The notes beneath the pieces were generated by a model. It saw only the letters and a program-made list of their open reading frames with translations. It ran no database searches and was not told where the DNA came from. From Gordius sp. MW1 (Eukaryota > Nematomorpha > Gordioida > Gordea > Gordiidae): a stretch of DNA of 64,000 nt. Where the stretch lies: assembly GCA_964036665.1 (NCBI GenBank), contig OZ038527.1:14787835-14851834 (forward strand). The letters run 5' to 3'. This document shows, piece by piece, positions 45,591 to 55,455 of the stretch; position 1 is the first letter of the stretch; each line of letters opens with the position of its first letter. The translations under genes and the position numbers were made by a program.

Positions 45591-45999
45591 TTTATGGAAA
45601 TTATGGAAGTTTATTGAAATACTGAAAATATGTATAATGAAATATAATAGTAAAATATGTAAGATCAAAATGTTTATGGAAATTATGGAAGTTTATTGAA
45701 ATACTGAAAATACATATAATGAAATATAATAGTAAAATATGTAAGATATGATAAAGTAAATAAAGTAAATGATAATGCTTAAGTGTAGGATGATGATGTT
45801 TGAATGCATGTATATAGGTGATGTTGTTTGAAATTGAATGTACGTAAATATGTTATCATGACGTGTATCTGTGTTCTAGAAAATCATATCATTCCTGAAT
45901 GAATGTGTGTTGTTTGTGTTATGTCTTAACATGTGTGTATACGTTGGTCATGTTATGTATTAACATGTGTGTATATGTTGTTCATGTTATGGGTTAACA
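45589..45999 (-). repeat. 5' LTR of the BEL/Pao element
   Basis: 411 bp, same order of motifs as 42224-42736 but with fewer GTTCATGTTATG units. It ends GGGTTAACA and runs into the gypsy gag fragment. Confidence 0.75.
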
Positions 46000-46200
46000 T
46001 ATCGATGTGAGATAGGCCCATATACGCCAATATCAGCGTGGTGGCCTTCTTATCCAAATTTTCAATATTCCTGGCCCTAAAAATATTTTCAATCGTAAAA
46101 ATATAAGATTCAATCTTATCTGTAGGATTGTAACTAGGAATGATGTCCATGGCCAAAGAATATATGTAGACCGCGCCAATAAATGTAGTATTCTTAACTA
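46000..46200 (-). pseudogene. gag: gypsy element 1 gag, N-terminal fragment
   Basis: The peptide includes MDIIPSYNPTDKIESYIFTI and LDKKATTLILAYMGL, a gag pattern with helices. It is cut off by the BEL/Pao LTR at 45999; the rest of gag is absent on the other side of the nested element. Confidence 0.55.
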
Positions 46201-46356
46201 CAATGTAATATATCAACTACTCAGAAATACGCTGAAGCTTTATTAATATGCAAAAATCAACTAAAACATGTGATGATAAAAACACCAGTATATTACACTA
46301 GGAACAACGAACTTAAACGTATATATAAATACAAAGTATTAATCTATGATATTACA
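46192..46356 (-). repeat. 5' LTR of gypsy element 1
   Basis: 165 bp, partner of 39305-39469. On the minus strand the internal sequence after it reads ATACTACATTTATTGGCGCGG, with a possible primer-binding site in TTGGCGCGG. Confidence 0.8.
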
Positions 46357-46549
46357 GGCAGTATTCTCATATAGTTGGTAGAAACACCTATTGAATGGCT
46401 TCTTTGTGTATTAGGAGTGGCCACACTTTGATGGTCTAAAAGATTACAAAAAAAATGAAGCAATACAATACTTTGTGGCTGTCCCTGCACAATTAAGGCT
46501 CGAAACAACAGTGGATTAGATGCAGAGATAGATGGGAGATTATTCTGGC
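46357..46549 (-). CDS. tandemly duplicated small exons (right part, upstream of the gypsy insertion)
   Basis: Exon 46549-46472 (26 codons, including LPSISASNPLLFRALIVQ and ending QGQPQ) is followed by a 36-nt GT-AG intron and then exon 46435-46357, a copy of the QQSVATPNTQ unit that runs into the gypsy LTR. The phases (1 in, 1 out) match the left part of the cluster 7 kb away. The first exon's end (LIVQGQPQ) resembles the end of each repeated unit (VLVRQEQPQ), so the 145-bp unit spans the end of this exon, an intron and the start of the next. A start codon was not located. Confidence 0.5.
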
Positions 46550-47099
46550 CTAGATAATATAAATTTGAAAATAAATGAAATTGCACTTGTAGGCATGAAT
46601 AATAATTGAAAATATTGCACTTTGTGATATGGTAAAATTTTAAAATAAACGGTAAAATGAAAGTTATAATGATTGGTTGTTTACTTAAGATATATGACAT
46701 ATCCTATAAATTTGAGTTGCGAAAATGTGTTTGAATTTGATAGGTTGTCAGTATTATGAACTGTCGTTATTTTGAAACAGAAGCGAACAAATAATCTAAA
46801 GTTTATCTACAATATATAATATTAACACTAATTTTTGATTATTTTCTGTCAGGAATATAAATAATTCTGTTTTGCATTTATCTTTTAAAAGTTATATATC
46901 ATTGGAACATACATACATACACTTAGGTTAAATTTTGTATAGGTTAGTTTAATATTACTATATATTACATTTACAACTATAACAAAAAGTATAATATATA
47001 TTGTATACATAAATCATATATTCTATATAAAATAAGCACACTTTTTTGCAAGTTTTATGACTTTTCGCCAGCTGTCCATTTCGTCAGATGGGTTGGATT
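46550..47099. other. AT-rich spacer upstream of the minus-strand exons
   Basis: Would hold the promoter and first exons of the minus-strand cluster if that gene starts here, but no start codon or promoter motif can be supported. 46744-46778 is an inverted near-copy of 37325-37356. Confidence 0.4.
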
Positions 47100-47286
47100 T
47101 GTAATAATTGTCTTTGGTATTATCAACTTTATTAGGAATAATTATAATTAGCGATACAGAATATAAATGAGCGATAAAGATAATATTCCGGAAGAATTGT
47201 TGATGGATGGATGATTGAATTGGTTGAAAAGTTCGAAGTGTGAGAATGTCAGTTTGTTACTTCTCGCCAAAGTCTAAACCGCCACA
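47100..47286 (-). repeat. 3' LTR of gypsy element 2
   Basis: Plus-strand ends TGTAATAATTG and AAACCGCCACA; partner of 51253-51442. Confidence 0.85.
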
Positions 47287-47727
47287 ATACTCCCCTTCCA
47301 GATATGTTTAATGTTTTAAATATGTCGATAGGAATTGGCTTAAAATTATGTGATGTATTCCCGAAGATTTTTCGACCAATGGACTTTTCTGCCTTTTCGA
47401 GTTACTTCGACTGGTTCTTCCGCTTCTTGTGTCGGTGCTTCGGCTTCAGTTTCGTCAACGGTCTGATAGGATGGCTCCTCTCTACTTAGATGGCAGGGTT
47501 TTAATCTGTCTATTGAGACTGAATCTCTTTTACCATTTTTTTCTATTACGAAGTATTTTGGTTCGCGTTTTACTACTTTGCACCGTCCGTCATACGGTGA
47601 GGTGAGTGGCCTGCGAACTGCGTCGTTTCTGACGAATACATGAGGAGTTTCAGATCTTGACTAACCTGTTCTTTTGACTTCCTGTGGTGTTGCGGTATGG
47701 GGTATGCTATTGCAATCATTGTCCTTC

Positions 47728-48542
47728 TTAGTTTGTTACAAAGTTATGCAGTTCCATTTCCGGTTGTTGGTTGGCCTCAGGTAGCTGTAGAAAAAAGTCT
47801 CCAGGCAGTCTTATGTTGGTTCCATATACGAGTTCGGATGGTGTTAGTCCAATGTGTTCCTTGATAGTGGCACGAATACCAAGTAACACGATTCGAAGAA
47901 CTTCACTCCATTTGATTTTTTCGGTGGCTTTTAAAGATGCCTTCAATTGCCTGTGGAAACCTTTTTACGAGTCCGTTGGCGGCTGGGTGATAGGCAGTGG
48001 TTCTTATGTGCTTGCATCCTAGCGTGTTGGATAATTGTCTGAAAAGTCCTGACTGAAACTGCGGTCCTCTGTCTGTAGTAATTGTGCTTGGGACATCGTA
48101 ATTGGCTATCCAACCTTCGATTAACTTGGAAGCGATCTCTTCGGTAGATGTTTCTTTGAGTGGAACGGCCATAGGCCATCTCGAGAAACGATCGATTGCT
48201 GACAAAATGTGAGTAAACCCATTTGAAGATGGTAGTGGTCCAACTAAATCGACATAATCTTGCGTCTGGATGTGCGAAAGTCCCGGGCGTCGTTATAGTG
48301 TGTTTATGAACTTTGTTTAGTTGGCATTTTAAACAACACTTAGCCCAATTTCTAACGTCTTGGTTCATTGACGGCCAGACCACACGATTTGTAATTAGTT
48401 TCAGAGTGGCGCGTATGCCTGGGTGTGATATAGCGTGAAAATGGTCAAAAACTGTTTTTCTGAGTGTTTTAGGAATGACCGGCCGAGGTTTGGCAGTTGA
48501 AAGATCGCAAAGAATTTTTCTCTCGGATCCTGGAATTGGCAA
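47728..48542 (-). pseudogene. pol: gypsy element 2 integrase
   Basis: Overlapping frames. 48542-47943 has the zinc-binding region (HFHAISHPGIRATLKL to WAKCCLKCQLNKV). 48205-47903 has the DDE core (FSRWPMAVPL, TTDRGPQFQSGLF, ANGLVKRFP; the catalytic E position is uncertain). 47946-47728 has LGIRATIKEHIGLTPSELVY. Disrupted by frame changes near 48250 and 47945. Confidence 0.8.
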
Positions 48543-48649
48543 TAACTGTAACTGATGATGAATCCTTTAAGCTTTTCAGGGATTTGTCATTTATTTGTTG
48601 TCTGCTAATCTCTTCTAGATCGGGCATTCCTGGTAACTTGATAGCATCC

Positions 48650-49650
48650 CTAACCGAGAAAGTGCGTCCGCGACTGAATTCGCTTCGCCTTTGATATATT
48701 GTATATCTGTGGTGAATTGAGATATAAAATATAGTTGCCTGGTTTCTCGCGGCGAGTATTTTCAGGTTTCGCATTAAATGCGTAGGTTAAAGGCTTATGG
48801 TCGGTAAAAACGGTGAAGTGTCGTCCTTCTAACATGTGTCTGAAGTGTTTGATAGATAGGTAGATGGCGAGGAGTTCTCGACTGAATGTGCTGTACCGTG
48901 ATTGAGCTGGCTGAAGCTTAACCGAAAAAAATGCCACAGGCGAAGTTTTTTCTGCTACAGTTTGTTCCAACACTGCACCCATCGCTGAACTGGATGCGTC
49001 TGTCGTCAACGTAATTTTGGTTTTTGGGCTGGTGTCCAAAAAATTTAGGGTGGTGAATTAGCCGAGCGCGGCTTTAGCTTTGTCGAACGCTTTCCTCTGA
49101 ATGTCGTTTAAAGCCAGGGATATCCGAGGGTATTTGAGTATGTCAGTTAATGGCTGTAGGGTTTGCGCCATTCCTCGTAAGAATCTCCGGTAGAAATTTA
49201 GCATACCGAGGAATCTGCGAAGTTTTTTACTCGAATCTGGAATTGGAAAATTTTGTATGGCATCAATCTTCTCCGGTAGGGGGGTTATACCTGTAGAAGA
49301 TATTCTGTGTCCAAGAAATTCTAATTCTCCGACTCCGAATTGGCACTTGTCGGGATAGATCCTCAAATCATATTCTTGTAGACGTTGAAGAACGGTTTTT
49401 AGGAGCCTTTCATGGTCCGCGTCGGACGAGCTAGCTAATAGAATATCATCTATATATGCGTAGGTTCCTTCTATATCTCTTAAAACTGCGTCGATAAACC
49501 TCTGGAAGGTTTGTGCGGCGTTCTTTAGCCCATTCTATGGAATTCGAAAAGCCCGAACGGTGTCGTTACGGCTGTCTTGCAGATGTCGTCTTGTGCAACC
49601 GGAATATGATTGCTAAAAACAGTTTTTCCGCATGGATTTGCTGTGAAGTC
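48650..49650 (-). pseudogene. pol: gypsy element 2 RT core and RNase H
   Basis: RT core in two frames near 49400-49650, with [11 protein letters not shown] and AYIDDILLAS (intact YIDD). 49366-49058 carries the RT end (FLGHRISSTGITPLPEKI). 49039-48650 carries RNase H with TLTTDASSSAMGAVLEQ and FTDHKPLTYAF. At least three frame changes. Confidence 0.8.
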
Positions 49651-50407
49651 ATGTATGTGGGGTATTGGGTATCGGTCGGGAACCGACTTTATTCAAGCTT
49701 CTATAGTTCCCGCAGGGTCTCCAGTCGCCTGACTTTTTGACAGCCAAATGTAATGGGGATGCCCAATTACTTTTTGACTCACAGATGATACCTAGTTCCA
49801 GCATGTATTCGAACTCCTTTTTGGCTGCACTTAATTTATCGGGCGTTAATCGTCTGGGGCGTGAGTGCTGGGCTGGGCCTTTTGTCAGAATGTGGTGTCG
49901 TACGTCGTGCTGTGGGAATTGACCCGTAAAGTTTAATGGTGATGTGAGCGACGGAAAGTCTTTTATGGCCTCGAATTTAGAATTCTGATGAGTGAATGCT
50001 ACACGAATTCCAAATGTTTGGTGCTGTGAGGCGAATCCTTTTGAGGATAGATGTGTCACTCCGTCGATTAATCTTTTGTTTTTAATGTCCACAATTAGAT
50101 ATTGTTTGTGTAACAGGTCAGCTCCTATAATCGGTGTGTGAACGTCTGCTATCAGGAAAATCCATTGTATCTCACGTCTTAGGCCTAGGTTTAGAGCTAA
50201 CATCTTTTGTCCAAAGGTGCAAATGTTGCTTTTGTTGGCAGCTTGCAATACCGGACCATTTGGAATTTTTGGGACATTGGCTGGCGGTGGAATAATACTC
50301 ACTTCGGCTCCGGTGTCGATGAGAAATTTTTGTTTTGACGTTTGGTCAATAATGTAGAATAGACGACTGTTTGAATTCATGCCAGCAGTAGCCGTCGTCT
50401 GAACCAC
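49649..50407 (-). pseudogene. pol: gypsy element 2 protease and RT start
   Basis: The aspartic protease motif FLIDTGAEVSIIPP is followed by PIIGADLLHKQYLIVDI. The RT N-terminus has KKEFEYMLELGIICESKSNW and ASPLHLAVKKSGDWRPCGNY. Frame changes near 49660 interrupt RT before its core. Confidence 0.82.
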
Positions 50408-50415
50408 TCGGCCTG

Positions 50416-51233
50416 TTAGTTTATTTGATTGTCATCACTGAAGGCGCAGGGCTTTACACATTTGCGAGCCTTGTCCTGTAATTTGGGATGATAATAACAG
50501 TATGGGTGTTTTTGTGCCCTGTTCCGTGAATTACTTCTTGTTCGTACTCTTCCATGGTAGGATTGTTGAGATAAATTGTTTATCTGTAACTCCAAGTTAC
50601 TAATTTTTTGTGTTAAATCTTGTATTGCCTTGTCACTATCTGTGGATTTAGCTATAGTAGTAATATAATTATTTTGTAAAATTGTTTCATATATTCGGTC
50701 AGCGACTTCAGCTAAACTTGATAGAGATTTTTCTTCCCCTAAACAGGTTAGAATTCCAGTAACTTTAGGCATTTTGTTTACCCATAAGTTCTTGAGAAGT
50801 GTATCGCTCATTTGGTGTTCTCCTAGTAAGGACTTTAAATGTCGTAAGAGTTGACTTGGGGATTTGTCGTTTAAACATCCTTAAAGAGCTTTTGGATTCT
50901 CTTTGAGTCACTTTGTCCAATTCTTTTAACCAATGCTTGTTTTAAGGCATTATATGGATTCTCTTCTGGGATGTTAAGGATGAGATCAGCGACCTCCTCT
51001 GCCACTTTTATGGGGAGAGATTCTAATAAATATGCATATTTTACCTTCTGAAAAGTTATCCTCCTGGTTGAGAATATAGCATCGACCTGTGCTATCCAAA
51101 CTTGAATGTTCCTAGAATGGAATTCAGGGATTTTGATGTGGACAATTGATTCCTGCTTGATACCTCCAGTAGTAGAAGTGTTTATTGGTATTTCCTCATT
51201 GGAAGTTGAAAAATCAGTAGGTTGCGTGTTCAT
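50416..51233 (-). pseudogene. gag: gypsy element 2 gag
   Basis: Two frames. 51233-50871 begins with ATG 20 nt inside the element and has IKIPEFHSRNIQVWIAQVDA and IPEENPYNALKQALVKRI, a gag capsid pattern. 50811-50416 continues with LLKNLWVNKMP, a coiled segment (LTQKISNLELQINNLSQQ) and a basic C-terminus with CYYHPKL. A frame change near 50840 separates them. Confidence 0.75.
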
Positions 51234-51252
51234 GTTTAGTAGGGGTTACCAA

Positions 51253-51442
51253 TGTAATAATTCTCTTTGGTATTATCAACTTTATTAAGAATAATTATAA
51301 TTAGCGATACAGAATATAAATGAGCGATAAAGATAATATTCCGGAAGAATTGTTGATGGATGGATGAATGAATTGGTTGAAAAGTTCGAAGTGTGAGAAT
51401 GTCAGTTTGTTACTTTATCTCGCCAAAGTCTAAACCGCCACA
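51253..51442 (-). repeat. 5' LTR of gypsy element 2
   Basis: Plus-strand ends TGTAATAATTC and AAACCGCCACA. Contains ACTTTATCTCGCC where the partner has ACTTCTCGCC. Confidence 0.85.
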
Positions 51443-52390
51443 GACTTGTAATGTTGCGTCAATTACTATTTTGCTCGCGGCATATTACTTATGTCTTGAA
51501 ACTTAATTGACTCATTTACATTACCTTACTACTTCGCGACGTTAATTGACCAAACACATATAACTCGCATTCACAACTAAATGTAATTGATTTATTCAGT
51601 TAATTCGCGATTATATAAAGGCGTTTAAAACACTTCTTCATACTTTTCGAACTCTTTTCTTTTCCCTCACTTTATTATATACCTTCAATAAAGAGTCTCC
51701 CTTCCCAATAGATTCATTACAAATCATGTAAGGCTATGTATTCTTGATTCAAAGTGATAAATAGCAAATCGTAAAAAGGCATTTATTAAACGTTCCATTC
51801 CCGAGCGCAATCGTCGCGTTCGTTAATTTGATGTTATTGTTTACAAATAATAACACACCTTGCACTTCATTCTTTAAATCTGACATTTTTGCATTTTTAC
51901 AATCCACATAATATCATTTTTTTGAATAATGGTTGAGGCAATGCTCAGCTTAAAGAAATGGATGTGGGATTTTTGTTTAAGATAACATCAAACAATAGTT
52001 TTCATTCACTTGTTCTATACAAGTTTGATCTAGGAGGTCAACCTTAAACTTTCTAAATTTAACCAACAATCAAGAATTCTCAAAACTATAATCAAAAAGT
52101 ATTCATCATTGAATGAATTTTTTCTCATTTATATTCTTTGTATAAATTCATTGGACATCGAGAGAGATCACTAAATAGTGATGGAAGTAAACTCTAAGGG
52201 CACCTAAGTGTTTTTACCTGCGGGTGCAGAATCTTGCTTTTGTGATTTATGGACTAATTATTCCTTCAACATGAGATTAATTCTATAACAAAAATTTCAG
52301 AAGATCACTTTTTGATAGATGTTCAGCTCTTTAACATCACTACTACTACATACTCATGTGGATTACTAGCAATTTTATTACCGTCTACAC
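51443..52390. other. intergenic, no gene seen
   Basis: AT-rich spacer between the gypsy and hAT elements. No open frame with family resemblance, no RNA gene and no repeat ends were recognised. Confidence 0.55.
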
Positions 52391-52858
52391 CAGTAACGTA
52401 GCTGGGGGGGACCCAAGAGCAAAGACCGGGCCCCATGGGCCCCCACAAGGGAAAAATCTTGGGCCCCGTAAGCCATTTTTTTTATTTTATCTCAAATAAG
52501 AAAAAATATGAAGATTATAATTATCTTTGAATATAACTTTTAATTATAATATAAAGCCTAAATATTTGTTAATAAATGCAATTTCAACGGTTAATAGCCT
52601 TATATTAACTATAAATGATATTAGAAGAGGATCACTATCAAATTCTTTATAATAAGGCGAGAGATTTAGCTTCAATTTTTGATTTAGTACCTTATAAACG
52701 TATCAAAAAATCAAAAAAGTATGACACTTTTTACTCTTTTGAATCTACCAATTCATTAATGGATTTCGAAATTGATTTATAGTGATAGAATAATAGCAGA
52801 ATTAAACCTAAGATTTTCGGAAATTATTTGTAATCTATAAAGGTCCTTAGATGGTTTC

Positions 52859-53022
52859 ATGGGCATAGCCAGAATTTAAATTAAAGGTGGGCAATAATGA
52901 TTTAGGAGGGGGCAAATTTTTTTCATATTTCAGCCATAATTTTAATAAATTTCAACAAAATTTTGGATTTAGAGGGGGGCAGCCGCCCCTCTGCCCCCCC
53001 CTCCTTGGCTAAGCCCATGGAA
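52859..53022. mobile_element. MITE nested in the hAT element
   Basis: The ends CATGGGCATAGCCAG and TTGGCTAAGCCCATG are inverted repeats around G- and C-rich subterminal sequence. The flanks GATGGTTT and GAAGGTGT agree at six of eight positions, suggesting a worn 8-bp duplication. Confidence 0.65.
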
Positions 53023-53163
53023 GGTGTAAACCCTTCATCCCCTTTTTTGCGATAAATCTCTTTTATCAGAAGTAATTAATCATTATGAATTAACACTGCA
53101 AGATGCTGAAATAATAATGGCAAAAAATTATTTAAATAAAATGCAATGATATTTTTTCACTTA

Positions 53164-53860
53164 TTAAAATTTTGCCCTCAATAGAATAATTTTAACTATC
53201 CCAGGAACTTCATGCTCATGAGAAGGATCGTTCTCATTGCTAAAATGGATTAAAAATATCTTCATCACAATTGGACAAGATAGGTTATCTTCCTTAGCTT
53301 TATTGAGCTTAGAGCATAACTTTATAAATGTTATTCCCCCGGATGATATTATAAATTCGTTTGCAACATCGAGTAAAAGGCGTAATGAACTACTATAAAC
53401 TTGTTTAAACTTTTTAACACTTTCAAAATATATTAAAATATTATTAAATTTACGAAAATTCCATCCTGGATTCAATTTAATTGTCCATCTCACATGCTTA
53501 TTGTTTAACATATCTAGCATATTTTTATGTACCACATGCACATAAAAAGCCAATGATTTTCCAAAAAATAGTTTGGACACCATTTTTTCCTCTTTATTAG
53601 TGATATCCCATCAAAAGTTTGATAAATTAATATTAATAACAAATTCCTGAATTTTGTAGACAATAACGCATCAAAACTTGCAAGGGATAAAAATCCCCAA
53701 AAAATTCCTTTTGGTGTACCATTGGATTTAACAAAATGTACACAAACGCTAAGTTGTTCTGTGCATCTCACATATCTAATTTCATCTAAAATTATTAAGT
53801 AAAATTTTGTTTCATTTAATTTTGACAGAATATTTTAAGGTTCATTTAGCCGTTAAATTT
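53164..53860 (-). pseudogene. hAT transposase relic (ZMYM1-like domain)
   Basis: Open pieces 53771-53514 and 53583-53164 with upstream similarity to 53860. The order LNETKFYLIILDEI (D of the catalytic D-E-T), RCTEQLSVCVHFVKSNGTPK, then YQTFDGISLI (the usual QGYDGA position), and AFYVHVVHKNMLDML (usual YVHC-H-LNL) follows hAT transposases related to ZMYM1-like proteins. Key residues are changed and the frame is broken near 53580, so it is dead. Confidence 0.7.
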
Positions 53861-54729
53861 ATTAGTTCATTTTAATTTTTAGATGGTGTAAAGGGGGGGG
53901 GGGGGCTGTGCAAATAAATCTATAATATTATCAGGGGCAACAACTTCTAAATACTCTTCTCGAACGAATTTTAATTTCATAATTAATTTTTTTTATATTT
54001 TATGTTATAATTACGCCTTTTGAGGATCTAGCCTTAAAAAAGAGTTTTAAATGTTCTCATTGTTTTCCTGATATAAATGTTGCCTGAAAATGCAATAATG
54101 CATATGTAAAATTAAAATTTGTAATATATATGGCCAGATTTTTTGGAATTGTGTTGTGGCAATAAAATTTTTTATAAAAACTTTGTATAGTTTTTTTACT
54201 ATTTGTATTATTTTTTAAAATGTCAACGATTTCTTGTCAATATCCCCGTTCCACTTACAATTTTTATACAAAAACTTATTATACCAAGTGAAATTTTCTA
54301 TATTGTTTCAACTACATTACTTTGTTTTATTAATGAATAAATTTTATTTATTTTATGCCCTATAAACATGAGGGTCTAAGACATACCAGTGTGATGTTAT
54401 TAGAAAAAAGACACAAAGTAGTAGCGGAATTTTAAGTTTGTCCAACGTTTATGAGGGAAAAGGGAAAAATTTTTCATTTGCGTTTGACCCATGGTCGTAT
54501 CCAGGTTTTGGATTAGGGGGGGGGGCAAAACATAATTTTTTTTTAATTTTTAAAGGTTTTAGTAGTTAAATTTTTTTGTCCCTCCCATAGCTTGACCAGC
54601 TCAGCCCCCCCCAAGGCAAAATAGCTAGCTACGCCACTGGTCTACACATTATTACGATGAGGGAATACTCAAATATCCTATTATTTGATATACAACTTTG
54701 TAATAAGAGATAGAAGAAAACAAATCCAA

Positions 54730-55165
54730 TTATTAATTGCTATGCAATTTATGGGCTCACTTTCCATTTTCCGATGTCTTGTCTTGCACCGAATGTCTTG
54801 CACCAAATGTCCTGTCACGCTTTTCGTCGTATTACCACTGAGACCGTTTGGATGTGGGTTCGAATCCCAGGGAGGCCAAACTTTTTTTATTTTTTTTAAC
54901 TTAATATATTGTTCTTGTTACTACCATTGATAATATGACTTTTTAGCCGTCCGTTGGCTGCTGACCAATGGAATAAAATGACCATTGTTCAAAATGTGAA
55001 TCGAAATTATTTTTTTTGAATCTTATGATTGTTCTTATTACTACCATTGATAATATGACTGTTTGGCCGTCCGCTGGCTGCTGACCATTGGAAAAAATGA
55101 CCATTGGCCAAATTGTGAATCGAATTTTTTTTCGTTTTTTTTGTTAAAATTAATAATTAAACTGT
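54730..55165 (-). repeat. inverted fragment of the minisatellite repeat block
   Basis: Starts with ATTGCTATGCAATTTATGGG, the inverse of the block end, and contains two minisatellite units on the minus strand (GGCCGTCCGCTGGCTGCTGA and ATGACCATTGGCCAA on the plus strand). Third copy of the family in the window. Confidence 0.65.
54838..54877 (+). repeat. tRNA-like B-box sequence
   Basis: GGTTCGAATCC at 54857-54867 matches the tRNA T-arm/B-box consensus and is followed by a T-rich run. The GGGAGGCC after it has no matching 5' acceptor strand at the right distance, so this is not an intact tRNA gene; a tRNA-derived SINE fragment is more likely. Confidence 0.35.
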
Positions 55166-55455
55166 GCCCCCCCCCTTACAAGAGCCTATGCCTCTACTGA
55201 TATGGGTCCCTAATCTACCCCCGTATTAATTGCCCAATTTTAATTAGGGGTCATCTATGAAATGGAACTCCAAAGGAGAGAGTTCGTTGTTGACGGCTAG
55301 GTGTACAAGTCCCTCTGTAAATCCTGGTAGGGCTTGGGGTGCTAAAATTAATATTCTTAGTATACAAAAGGGTTCAGGAGATTTAATTCATGAGAAATAT
55401 GCACCAATATATGAAGATAAGCTTGGTTGCTTAAAGGAAGGTATTTTTTCCATTA

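Larger units (their letters stand above)
42224..45999 (-). mobile_element. 5'-truncated BEL/Pao element nested in gypsy element 1
   Basis: Bounded by related terminal sequences at 42224-42736 and 45589-45999 (plus-strand TGTTTATG...TTAACA). The interior codes for part of RT, RNase H and integrase; gag, protease and the first RT motifs are missing, and the remaining RT abuts the 5' LTR directly. No target duplication is seen and host gypsy sequence is lost across the site, so the structure may come from recombination rather than simple insertion. Confidence 0.8.
39305..46356 (-). mobile_element. Ty3/gypsy element 1, interrupted by a BEL/Pao element
   Basis: Bounded by two 165-bp LTRs that differ at a single position. 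Pol (RT, RNase H, integrase) occupies 39457-42220 and a gag piece 46000-46200; gag C-terminus and protease are missing. The BEL/Pao element at 42224-45999 fills the gap. A purine stretch (TTCGGGAGAAA on the minus strand) adjoins the 3' LTR. The element splits one of the duplicated exons. No clear target duplication was found, and 11 nt of the exon copy appear replaced. The near-identical LTRs indicate a recent insertion. Confidence 0.85.
47100..51442 (-). mobile_element. Ty3/gypsy element 2, nearly complete
   Basis: LTRs at 47100-47286 (187 bp) and 51253-51442 (190 bp) differ at about three positions and one 3-bp indel, and both have TG...CA ends. A purine tract (GGAAGGGGAGTAT on the minus strand) precedes the 3' LTR; TGGTAACCCC, likely a tRNA primer site, follows the 5' LTR. 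Order: gag, protease, RT, RNase H, integrase. Several frame changes indicate an inactive but young copy. Flanks GGATT and GACTT are not a perfect duplication. Confidence 0.88.
52391..54639 (-). mobile_element. decayed hAT transposon with intact ends
   Basis: The ends CAGTAACGTAGCTGG (52391) and CTAGCTACGCCACTG (54639) are inverted with two mismatches, and the perfect 8-bp duplication GTCTACAC lies on both sides (52383-52390 and 54640-54647). It contains a minus-strand transposase relic (53164-53860), a nested MITE (52859-53022) and G-rich end-like sequences at 54489-54600. The 2.25-kb length and 8-bp duplication fit hAT. Confidence 0.85.

Noticed and set aside
46344-46700. 118-codon minus-strand frame as one continuous protein
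   Set aside because: It reads through a 36-nt GT-AG intron and into the gypsy LTR; the spliced exon model explains the repeats better.
54780-54877. A complete tRNA gene
   Set aside because: Only the T-arm/B box is convincing; no matching acceptor strand or anticodon arm at proper spacing.
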